Assembly: GCF_030272615.1 (NCBI RefSeq)
Contig: NC_081406.1
Coordinates: 266,837,692 to 266,901,691 of the forward strand
Reading direction: 5' to 3'
DNA: 64,000 nt
Origin: Cryptomeria japonica
Taxonomy: Eukaryota; Streptophyta; Pinopsida; Cupressales; Cupressaceae
Shown here: in pieces, positions 1-10,101 of the stretch
Position numbering within the stretch: position 1 is the stretch's first letter
Layout of the letters: the number at the start of each line of letters is the position of its first letter
Made by a program: the position numbers and the translations under genes
The notes under the pieces: model-generated
What the model saw: only the letters and a program-made list of their open reading frames with translations
Database searches by the model: none
What the model was told of the DNA's origin: nothing

Positions 1-2834
1 AAAGAGGCGGTTTTTGCTATGGCTTCCTTTCAGGCCCCAAGCCCCGATGGCTTCCCTCCGGCCTTCTTTTAGGTGTTTTGGGAAATTGTGAAGTATGACT
101 TAATCAAAGCCACCAAGGACTTCATTCGCACAGGGAACCTACTGAAGAAATTGAATAATACTTTCATTGTGTTGGTTCCTAAAGTTCCAAATCATAAGTT
201 TATAATTGAATATCGTCCTATCAGCCTGTGCAATTCGATTTACAAGATATTTTCTAAAGTTGTTGTCAACGTAATCAAACCCCTTCTTTATAGATGTATT
301 AGCCCCTCTGAGAGGGGTTTTGTTTCGGGCAGGCAGATCCTCGATGTAGTCATAACTAATCATGATATTATCCATTCCATGGAGAAGAGTCGCAACCCAG
401 GTGTGGATTTTAAACATGACATCTCTAGGGCTTATGATAGAGTTAATTGGAATTTCTTGTATACTGTCCTATCCAAGATGGGATTTCGAGGAAGATTCCT
501 CAATGTTATCAATGTGGTTGTGGAAAGTGTTCACTACTTAGTGATTGTCAATGGCACCCCTTAGGGATTCTTCAAGGTTGGGAAGGGCCTAAGGCAAGGG
601 GACCCTCTTTCACCTTATTTGTTTATTATGGTGGCAGAATTTCTGAGCAGTAACTTCTCCCACTTAATCAAGAATAGAAGAATCTTGGGAGTGAAAGCGG
701 CTTCTACCCTTTCCCCGGTGTTTATGCAACAATTTGTTGATGACACTTTCATGTTTGGCCAGTCATCTATTATTGAAGCTAAATAATGGAAACACTTGTT
801 GGAGGATTATGCTTTGGCCTCAAGACAACTTATCAACTATAATAAGAGCAAAATATATTTTTTCAACACGGATAGGAATCTCCAAAGTAAACTTATCCAA
901 ATTCTTGGATGTTGTGCTGCTAATCTCCTCGATTCCTACCTGGGCCTTCCCCTCGCAATTAAGGAGGTTACCCCCCAGTTCTGGGAGTCTACTCTATAAA
1001 TAATGCAGAAGAAACTTGTTGGTTGGACTGGAAAAACTCATAGCAGCGTTGGCAAACTCCAGCTTCTGTCGACCTCTCTTCAAGGTGTCCCGATCTATTT
1101 TCTATCCTTATTTAAGATCTCCATTGCTATAGCTGAGAAACTTGAGAAAATCTAAAGAATTTTTATGTGGATGGGTATGGAGGAAAATTCTAGACTCAGT
1201 CTTGTCAACTAGGAGGTGGTGTGCAAACCCAAGTACATGGGAGGCCTAGGGATCAAAAAAGATTTGGACCTAAATAAGGCCTTGCTAACTAAAATTGGAT
1301 GGAATCTTGTGAAGGACAGAGCTGACTGGTGTAAGATTATGCAAGTTATGTACTTCAACCACACCCCCTTCTCTTCCCTTTTATCCTCTCATGACCTCCC
1401 TTCAGGCTCTAAAATATGGAACAACATTGTCAAAAGCGAAAATCTCCTTAAGGGAGGTCTAAAATGGTAGTTGGGCACTGGTGAGAAGATTAGATTCTGG
1501 GAGGATAACTGGATTGGGGATAGACCCCTGGCCTTTACTCGCTTCAGTAGCCTCATGGGAACTCTCAAGGTCTCTCTTGGTCCTCTTGTGATGAATTACA
1601 TATCCCCCCTTCACCGCTACTTGAGGCTTGTTGATGGTCTGGGAGATAACACTCATTTGGGTCATTTGGTGGGGGATCTTCAGTCTCTTCTTGAGGAGGT
1701 CAGGATTCCTTGATTCCCTCATGCTGACAAGTTTGTTTGGACTAAGAATCCCTTAGGCTCCTTTAGTGTCAATTCGGCCTACAATCTCATGATTGCTCCT
1801 ACCAATGACTTCTACAATTGGAGAAAGTTTGGAATTTGCAACTTATCCCAAAAATAATTTTTTTATGGTGGACGACTCTGCATGGGAAGATCCTAACCAT
1901 TGATAACCTTAAGAGGAGAGGCTTCCTAATGGCCAATTGGTGTGTGTTGTGTAATTGTGCTGAGGAAAGCATCAACCATTTCTTTATTCATTGCCCCTTC
2001 GCTTCCATGGTTTGGTACAAAGTCTTACAGAAATTCAACATCACCTGGACCTTCTTAGAAGACTTGCATTTATCATCAACTAGAAGTGCCCGTCTGCTCA
2101 CCCCCTGATCAGACAGTTTTGGAAACTCATCCCTCCTCATATCTGCTGGAACATTTGAAAGGAAAGGAATAATCCAATCTACCATGATACTAATAACTCT
2201 GTTAACATTATGGTTGGAATAACGGAGAAGCTTCTCAGGGAGAATGCTTTGGTTTGCAAATGGAAAAAACTGCAACCTTTGGAGATGGATTGTAATTGGG
2301 TTACGATATGGAATCTGCCTGACGACTTCCTCCAATATGACAATTCTAAAAGGATGGAGAGGCTCAACACTAGATGGTCGGCCCCTTCCCCCTCATGGTT
2401 TAAACTCAACTTTGATGGCGCCGCTCACAGTGGGGTTGCGGCGGGAGGTGGAATTATAAGGGACAGCTAGGGCAATCTTGTTCTGGCCTATGCTGGAAAT
2501 TTTGGTTCAGCCTCAAGTAACATGGCCGAAGCCTTAGCGCTCTTCTGGGGACTTAAATTGGTTCTCACTATTGACGCTATAAGATTTATCATTGAAGGGG
2601 ATTCTAAGCTAATCATTGAGGCAACTAAAGGTGTTTCTAGGATTAGCTAGATGATTAGCAACATTCTCAAGGACATATGGTCTATGATTGTTTGGTTGGA
2701 GGAATTTCACATTCAACATATTTATAGAGAGGGAAATTTGGTGGCGGACTCCTTGGCTATGGTGGACCTTGAGATGAAAGGTATGAGGTGTTGGAGACAC
2801 TTGGCATCACTTTCTGATAGATAGAAATCCCTCA
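1..2834 (+). pseudogene. L1-type LINE ORF2 relic (RT, zinc-binding region, RNase H)
   Basis: This is the decayed, 5'-truncated pol frame of a plant L1-type non-LTR retrotransposon; the window opens inside it. In frame 1, bases 25-1800 read the 'PSPDGFP' block before the fingers, 'YRPISLCNSIYKI', 'GFVSGRQILD', motif A 'DISRAYDRVNW', motif B 'GLRQGDPLSPYLF' (about 588-630) and motif C 'FVDD' (about 733). A zf-RVT-like stretch with 'WCVLCNCAEESINHF' follows near 1940. An RNase H domain (about 2395-2790) keeps its acidic residues in 'FDGAA', 'MAEALAL' and 'EGDSKLII', and ends with 'NLVADSLA'. Stops fall at 70, 562, 784, 997, 1153, 1210, 1468 and 1711 with no frameshift over that 1.8 kb; frame changes come after about 1810. 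It cannot make an active enzyme. Family assignment is firm; the exact clade is not. Confidence 0.88.
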
Positions 2835-3123
2835 TAGGGAGAGATCAAAATTTCCTTACCAACCAATGATTTTCTATGGTTTACTTTACGGGTGGACGTA
2901 TTGGTCTTTCTGCGAAGTCAAGATGAAGGCAAGAAATTAAAATTTGAATTGGGCTGGATATGCCAAGGTGGCCAACAGTGGTCCCCATAATCTTCATCGC
3001 TTTGATCTGGTGATGACGTGTCCGGCCACCTATACTTATGTTACCGACGGATTGCAACTGCAACTTTTAATCATTAATTTGATAGGCCATAGCAAGTACA
3101 ACAATTATTGCTATAACTAGAGT

Positions 3124-4844
3124 TTGATATTTTTCCAAAATAAAGCTCTTTGCAAGTTGGCGCATGAGATAAGAGGTTTCCTTTCACATGCTTATCGGAT
3201 CTGGCGGGTGCGTTCCTTGGGAAGCACCATAAATGATAATTATTGTCGTTTTTACCACACTTCGGCTAAAATTATGTTGATCATTCTAGCTCTTCACGCT
3301 GGTTTCTCCCTCTGCAAGTCCATTACTAGTTCAGCGTTGCTTACCAACATCACTCTGGAGGAAACTGATATGGGGGGGATTTAGTCCAGGTTGAGCCGAA
3401 CATTGTTGATGACTGCTTCTGCAATGACCCTTGTGTGTGGATGTATGTCAAGGAAGGGGGCATTGTTCTGTTCATAGAAGCCATGACTAGGTTCGATGAA
3501 AGTCTCTCCATGTAGTTTGTCAGCAGCTGGAATGACATGAGAGTCATCATGGGGGATATATCTTTTGAAATTAACGAAGATGTCATTGCCCAGGCTACGT
3601 GGTTGTCTACTGAGGAAAGGAAATGGAAGAAGACTAGCAGGGTCACAGACAAAACCAGTATGAATAAATTCTACAAAAAAGGTGAGGAGCCAGTTAAGGT
3701 ACGAGGGGGATTCAACAAAGACCGTCTTCCTTATCTGTGGGACTAGGTGTGTAAAATTATCATGAAGTATTTTACCCTTGAGGGTAGATATGGGGCTTTC
3801 TATTACTACCACTTCCCATTGCTTAATCATTTTGGCAACCATTTTGGCAACCATGATATTATTTCCTTTCCTTTCTTTTTACTTCATGCTTTGGAATCCA
3901 CTACTAAAGATGTTCGTCAATGCATGAGTCAGGACAACAATTTAATCATCCTTCACCAGGGTTTAATGTTTCGTCTTTATAATTTCCACCAGGCCCTATG
4001 TCCGCCCAAATTGATCTTTGTCCAGCCTGCCCCCTCCTACCCGGGCCCCTCTACTGGTGCTAAAACAGGAAATAAAAAGACCTCGAAAAAGTCTAATACA
4101 CCATGTCAATCCCCTGGCCATGCCCCCCTCATTTCCTCTCCTAAAATTGGGGAAAAAAACAAATGTAATCCTTTTGTTGCCAAAGTTGCCTCCAAAAAAC
4201 CCAAAAATGAACCCAAGGTCCTGTTAGTTGAGTCTAACGCAGAAGATGGTGTGACCCCTCGTAGGTCCAACAAATTCGCTGGTAAACCCCGTATGAAGCA
4301 AATTGTTGTGAGAAAGAACTATGTCAAAGATGACATGGAAGATACAGAGAAGGAGGAAAGTGTTAAGGCTGAGGATGACATGGAGGCCACAGAGGGTTCA
4401 TAGTCTTCTAAGTTGGACACCAACGCCCCTGAATCTGGGACCGTGTAGGAAGATAATAAGAACACCTCCCCATTATCTATTACTTCCCCCCCACATAAAT
4501 AGATCTCTGAGGAGGATGGGAGGAAATCTGAGGGTGGTCAGACTGTTGTTGATGGAGGTGAAAAGGAGGAGGTTGTTCAATGTGCGGGTTGTAAAGCTAT
4601 CTCCAAGGATCTGAATAGTGTGAAAAAGAATCTTGACTCTTTGTATACCCATGTCAACAAAATTGTGAAATTTGCCCTGAAGGTCATGCATTCCTCGGCC
4701 ACTACTCTGTGCCTTCTGCATCAGGATAAAGAGAACCAAGGTGACTTGGGAGTTGACACCACAAAGGAATTGTTTGAACTCCTTGCTGATGATTGGACTG
4801 GTATGTTGCTCTCCCAGTACATGGGGGGTGGAAAAAATGATTAA
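3124..4844 (+). pseudogene. Decayed retroelement accessory frame ('plant transposon protein' type)
   Basis: From about 3385 to 4844 one frame stays open apart from five stops (3513, 3744, 4401, 4446, 4500). All five are TAG, each one C-to-T step from CAG (Gln). A slip in the G-run near 3370 joins an earlier segment (3124-3384) in another frame. The core reads 'MGDISFEINEDVIAQATWL' and later 'LEGRYGAFYYYHFPLLNHF', which resembles accessory proteins often found near plant retroelements. The middle (about 4030-4300) is Pro/Ser/Lys-rich and low in complexity. The tail has 'VQCAGCKAISKDLNSVKK' and a helical end. It lies on the same strand as the LINE, about 550 bp after its RNase H, so it may be a third LINE frame or a separate insertion. 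A related block occurs in the minus-strand frame at 17895-21010. Molecular function is unknown. Confidence 0.5.
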
Positions 4845-5278
4845 TGGGTGTTGCTTTCCTTTTTTGTTTAAGGTTTCGATTCAGGATCAGTTGGATCCTT
4901 GTTATGTTTAATTTCATTATCAGCCCTATGAGGCTTGTTAAGACTCTCTTTATTTTCTTTAGTTATTGCAGTATGAACAATATGCTTACTTCTAGGGATA
5001 GGTGGTTTAATGTTAGGTTCTTTATAGATACCTGCTATTTAAGACGTTATATGGACGAGATTGTCATCAATCCTGGGTTATTCTATAGTTGCAGTTGGTT
5101 TATGTTTTTGATGATTAAGATAGGGATTGGTTGACTGTCGTTTGGCTATTGTGTGTGTTGGTTAAGATCTCTCTAAGGATTGATGTGTATTCTAGGTCAA
5201 CCCCCTAGTTTTGGCTGCTTTATTATCAAAAACAAATATTAAATATTTACTTAATTTAGTGGACAGATTTATCTGTCC
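4845..5278 (+). other. Probable 3' non-coding end of the LINE/accessory unit
   Basis: There is no convincing gene here. The stretch is T-rich and ends in an A-rich segment (about 5226-5245) just before a microsatellite, which would fit a LINE 3' end and tail. No target-site duplication can be checked because the 5' end is outside the window. Confidence 0.3.
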
Positions 5279-5434
5279 ACACACACACACATATACATAT
5301 ACATATACATATGTGTGTGTGTGTGTGTACATATGTATATGTATATGTATATGATTCAATAATGTGTGTTTGTGCATGTGTGCACATTTATGTGTGTGTG
5401 TGTGTGTGTGCATATATATATATATGAACACACA

Positions 5435-5524
<90 letters not shown>
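5279..5524. repeat. Compound, self-complementary microsatellite
   Basis: Runs of CA, CATA, TG, TATG, TG, TA, CA, then TC (about 5443-5480), TA (5481-5503) and GA (5504-5524). The TC-TA-GA part and the CA...TG part are each inverted about their centres, so single strands could fold into long hairpins. Open frames here are repeat artefacts. Confidence 0.95.
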
Positions 5525-5530
5525 TCTATC

Positions 5531-6327
5531 TTTTAGGGATCCCACAGATACTGAGAGGGGGGGGTGAATTAGTATCTAACCGGTTTATGGAATTTCTTAA
5601 CTTAAAACATGCAGAACATAATATAACAGTGTACCGGTATGCAAGAAATAATGCAATAAACAGAATCAAGAACATCCACATGAAAAGCACACCATAACAC
5701 AAGATTTTAATGAGGAAACCCGGTGTGGGAAAAACCTCGATGGGATTTGTGACCCACAATATTCACTCACTGGCCAATAAGAGAATATTACTTACAATAG
5801 GGGCCTGCACATGCAGGAAGGACAACTGCCTAGAGCTCACTGCTCAATGGGAAGTCTCACTGACTTACAATAAGGATTATACAAATCCAATATCTTCTAC
5901 TGCTTATAGTAGCATCTTCAATGCTAGATTCAGTACCGGTTCTTGCTCTGTTCTTTACATATACCCCTTGACCTATATTTTGCACAATAGGTCTGCCTAA
6001 TATTTTCCTTTTTTTTGCTTCTACACATCATTCCAAATGTCTACAATGATCTCTTTTATATATAAGAATCATTTTACAATTTGCCAAGTCGGCTTACACA
6101 TTTTTTCAATAATAAACAAAATATAATAAAACAAAATCCTGTCGGCCTTTGTGCCGCTATACTTCCTTTCTTTTGTGTCGGTGCCAGTGTCCTGAGTGCC
6201 GGTGTAGAGTGTGATCTGTTGATGCCAGTATAATGCTTTTGCCGGTGCCATAGGATTGTAAGGTTGCCATCAATGATAAAACCTTCAATCACATACAATG
6301 TCTCATTGGAGTGTGAATATGCCAACA
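5531..6327 (-). mobile_element. LTR of copia-like element A (3' LTR, minus orientation)
   Basis: On the minus strand this begins TGTTGGCATATTC directly after a polypurine tract, and it ends near a degraded copy of the terminus seen in the solo LTR at 22791-23604, with which it aligns over its whole length. The intact copy ends CCTAACA; here the end is mutated (TTTTAGGG on the plus strand). A G-rich-loop hairpin sits near the 3' end at 5547-5576. The LTR closes the 3' side of an element whose internal part is cut off by insertion of element B. The type is inferred to be Ty1/copia, SIRE-like, from the polypurine tract and preceding 3' sequence; no A pol is present here. Confidence 0.8.
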
Positions 6328-6478
6328 ATCTCCCCCTTTGGCATTGAGGGCAACACTCATGAGAAATTTCAAAAATGATCCAAAAATGTGAAGTCCAAAA
6401 ATGTTACCAAAAATGTGTGTGCTCCCCCTGAGCATATGGTTCCTATCTTGTGATTTGAATTTTCTCATCCCACTACTC
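6328..6478 (-). promoter_or_regulatory. Polypurine tract and 3' internal stub of element A
   Basis: Read on the minus strand, ATGCCAAAGGGGGAGAT abuts the LTR start (TGTTGGC), the usual arrangement for plus-strand priming in plant copia elements. A second G-rich block, CTCAGGGGGAGCAC, lies about 90 bp upstream. The stub ends at 6478, where element B's LTR begins. Confidence 0.75.
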
Positions 6479-6487
6479 TGTTACTAC

Positions 6488-8054
6488 TATAGCATAGGAA
6501 TTCGGAAATCATCACAAGCATTATAAATATACTAATCATTATCTCAATCACGAAATCTCATTGCAATGATCTATCCTAAAACACATTCAATAGAGACATG
6601 AAATAAAAAATTCAAAACTAGAAGTTAAGCAAACCAAAGGTATGATTTGAATGCTCCTTCATGCGGCTCCATTGTTCTTCTTTCCTCTTCAAATAGTTTG
6701 GTTGTGGATCTCACCTACAAGTGCACACACATAATTGAAAGCAAGTAGACGAGATTTTTGATCAAGAGTACTCGAAATATGATTGATTAGAAATTCGATA
6801 GTCTGATTACCAATTAGCTTTGATTGATGAAGATCATCCAATTTATAGAAGAATTGGAGAGATGACAAGATTAGCATGATTCAATTCAAATGGAAATTGC
6901 AAATCAATTATGTCAATTATGACAAATTATGACAAATTATGCACTTTCTATGCAAAATTTGTTGATTGATAATTTATGACAAATTATGACAACTTCTATG
7001 TCAAAATTGATTGATTGTCAATTATGACAAATTTATGACAAATTGACATGTCATTTCCATGAATTTAGGAGAGAAATAGGAGGAAATTGAAATTAGGAAT
7101 TAGAAAATTAGGAAATTAGAGAATTAGGTAAATTAATTAATAATTTGTCATTTATTAATTAATTCACAAAGAGGAATAATTAGCCAATTAAATGAACATT
7201 TAATTGCAATGAGAAGACTTAGGATAAATAAATAATTTATTAATCCTAAAGGACGAAATGACACACAAAGTTAAATGATTAAATCATAAAACCCTAGAGG
7301 ATGAATTAGGTCTTGATGAAAGATAATTGACTCGATCATGATTTGATTTTGGATTGATAAATGACCAATGTGATAAATGATTTGATTGAGAAAATGCGCC
7401 AATTGACGAGGAACAATGACAAATTGATCCAAATTGACACGATTGAGAAGGACGATGATCGATGACAAATTGATCGTTAAATGACAAGATTGACAAAAAA
7501 GACAAGGATTGATGACAAAATAGATTGCAAAACGACAGGATTGAAAATGACCACAACTGATGACATATCAATCGCAAAATGACAAGATCGAACATGACAA
7601 CGATCGATGACAAATCGATCGTTAAAACGACAAGATTGAACATGACAACGATCGATGACAAATCGATCGTTAAAATGACAAGATTGAAGGATTGATGATA
7701 AATTGACAAGATTGATAAGAGGACAACGATCGATGACAAATCGATCGCAAGATTGACAAGAGGACAAAACCCTAATTAGGATTGACGATGTCCAAAATGA
7801 TGACAAATAAGCACGCACATTGATGCAATAGGATAAGATTGATTAAAATCATGACTGGAGATTCTTGTCGACAAGGCCAAATTCAAGAGCGAGATGAATG
7901 AAGAATGTAGAAGAATGACTCAATGCTCACAAATGATAAAAACCAGGTGCGAATCATAGGAGAAATGTTAATGCGACACAAAAACCTAAAATGAGGCAAT
8001 GCGCAAATGTTAAAGTATGACTCCGCAAGCGTTGACCATTTTTAGGTGTCTACA
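6488..8054 (-). repeat. 3' LTR of element C
   Basis: On the minus strand it starts TGTAGACACCTAAAAATGG, shared for about 15 bp with element D's LTR. It contains AT-rich hairpins (about 7130-7250) and a set of GC-richer hairpins of form ACGATCGAT-GACAA-ATCGATCGT at 7600-7622, 7648-7670 and, with one end change, 7726-7748. Runs of 'ATGACAAATT' near 6900-7050 differ by one copy between the two LTRs. Confidence 0.92.
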
Positions 8055-8100
8055 TTTTGCCCCTCTTTGAGACAATGCGATTTTAAGCGTTGTTTCAAAG
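8055..8100 (-). promoter_or_regulatory. Polypurine tract of C with adjoining 36-nt hairpin
   Basis: Minus strand AAAGAGGGGCAAAA runs directly into the 3' LTR (TGTAGACA). The bases 8065-8100 form an inverted repeat (CTTTGAGACAATGCG against GCGTTGTTTCAAAG, with pairs that become G-U in RNA). Element D has the same 36-nt design at 51005-51040. The tract primes plus-strand DNA synthesis; the role of the hairpin is unknown. Confidence 0.85.
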
Positions 8101-8939
8101 AACTTAATGAAAATGCCCCAGACAGTGATAATGACATATGCATGCCCCCTCGAGGAATTGGCCAGAAACATCCAGAAAAGAGGCCAATTGATTGATAAGA
8201 ATGATAGAAAATGATAGGATCAAACGGACTGCCAAGACTGACGGAAGAAATGTTAGTGAGAAGAAATTAGATAGAGGACAGTTAGAGATGAAGTAAAAAA
8301 AAAACTTGCTTTCAGTAACACACTTTGTAGGTGAGAACCTTTATTTAATGTAGCAAAACAGATGTGTAGCATCATGGCATTGAAGGCCAGAGCTGGAACG
8401 CAACCCCTTTTTGCAAAAGATAGACACATCACAGACAAACAACAATCACAACAAAAAGAAATAAAGAGACCATGAACCATCCCCGTCACTCTAAATCACT
8501 CAGTGACATCATCGAGCAACATAGGAACATGATCGAAGCCAAAAATAAATCAGTAAAAAGATAAGATGCACAAATTCCAACAAATCAAACAAACATCTTG
8601 ATCTTCATTGTCAAAAGTTGAAAGCGTTGATAGGACGATCATGCTGTCTGGTTGCAGGACATGGGGTACCCCGTCTAAGACAGGACACGGTCTGGTTTCG
8701 AGTATACCACACCCTGTATAAGACCCATGATAGTAGAGACAAGGACAAATGATTTTTAGGTTGATTGATATGACAATGTTGATCAGTTGGAATGTCTGGT
8801 TTGAATGAAAAAGTTCATCTATTTAAGTGTGATTTCATTAAAGCACAGTGTTTGATTGCGAGCCGTTGGATGTATACTCAGTGAGCTGTTTATGCATAGA
8901 GGGGTTATTTATTGACAAAATGCATGTTTTTGGATTTTG
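8101..8939 (-). other. Element C 3' non-coding region, gene-free
   Basis: It lies between the coding frame and the polypurine tract. No domain was recognised. The first about 70 bp resemble the equivalent part of D (about 51040-51115, with the shared block 'GCCCCCTCGAG'). Confidence 0.6.
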
Positions 8940-9170
8940 ATGTTTTGAAAAAAAAAAATTATTTTTTTTTTCATTTTTTTTAGGACTTTATATGATTTTT
9001 AGGGATTTTTTTCAGGACAGTTTTCAATTTTTTAGAGATTTTTTAAGGACATTTTTCAATTTTTTAGATATTTTTTCAGGACATTTTTCAATTTTTTTAT
9101 GATATTTTTCAAGACATTTTAAAAAATTTTATGATCTTTTTTCAGGACATTTTTAAATTTTTATGATTTT
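8940..9170. repeat. T-rich tandem repeat, about 35-bp unit
   Basis: About six diverged units of the form 'CAGGACATTTTTCAATTTTT', spaced 30-40 bp, within the 3' non-coding region of element C. Confidence 0.8.
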
Positions 9171-9795
9171 GCCCCCAATGTCTAGCAAGGCAAGGAATAT
9201 GACAGGTGAATAAATAGGCTTTCTGAAATGATGGTGGATAGAGGGAAGACAAAGGCCTTTTATTATGGAGACAATATGAATGCAATTTTGGAGGGCTATT
9301 GCGTGATGGGACAAGAGATTGGATATGACAATGTAAACCAGGAACATGGCATGATGGACATGTCAAGAGGTTTTTGAAACCATGTTTAAATTTGGCGTCC
9401 TTATGTCAGATCAAGATCAAGGAATGAAAAAGAGTGTATGGATAGTGATAAGATATGGATAGGATAAGCAAGACCAAGAATGGATAAGGGACATGGACTG
9501 AAGGTCGGGATAGGATACGGGATAGTGGCAGAAAGTTGCAATAAGCTAGGGAATATGGATGAAAGGTTATAATAAGCAAATAGATAAATGACCAAAAGCT
9601 ATGATGGACTAAAAGCTGCAAACAAGATGCATGATGCTCATGAAGATCCTCAGCCTTGTCAAGATCAAAGGTGGAAAGGGAAATGGACATGAGGGACAAT
9701 AGGATATGAAGGGTAATGACATGGTATGATAGGATAATGGAAGGATGAAACTTGCCCCCAAGTGTGGTATGCAAGAAGTTCATAGATTATGCATG

Positions 9796-9885
9796 ACGCC
9801 TGTTTGCCAGGTTTTCATCACGGTACTTGCCCAAGGCACCTGTTTGCCAGGTTTTCACCAGTGGACGAATTATTTTTGCTTTACT
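9796..9885. repeat. Two-unit 'stem plus TTTTCACC' repeat in element C
   Basis: Two units read GACGC or GGCAC, then CCTG-TTTGC-CAGG (a 4-5 bp stem with a 5-nt loop), then TTTTCAYC. Between them is GGTACTTGCCCAAG. The same layout with different stems occurs in D at 55150-55295, in the same position downstream of coding sequence. Confidence 0.75.
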
Positions 9886-10101
9886 GTTTTTTTTCTTTTT
9901 CTTTTTTTTTTTTACTTTTTTTTTTTTGGATTTTGACATTTTAGTCGAAAATGGACACATGATAGGGGATGAAAGAAGGACTCAAACATCTTTTTGTTCG
10001 GATAGTAACCTTGAAAAAAATGGACCATGACCTTTAAAAGTATGCTCAAAGACATTGGTAGGATAAGGACATGGAAAAAGAGATGAAACTAAGGCAAGGA
10101 T

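Noticed and set aside
3381..3854. Minus-strand 157-codon frame
   Set aside because: Lies opposite the plus-strand accessory frame, which has recognisable blocks and stop-only decay; taken as a shadow.
5192..5567. Open frames over 5.2-5.6 kb
   Set aside because: Microsatellite artefacts with His-Thr, Ser-Leu and Arg-Glu runs.
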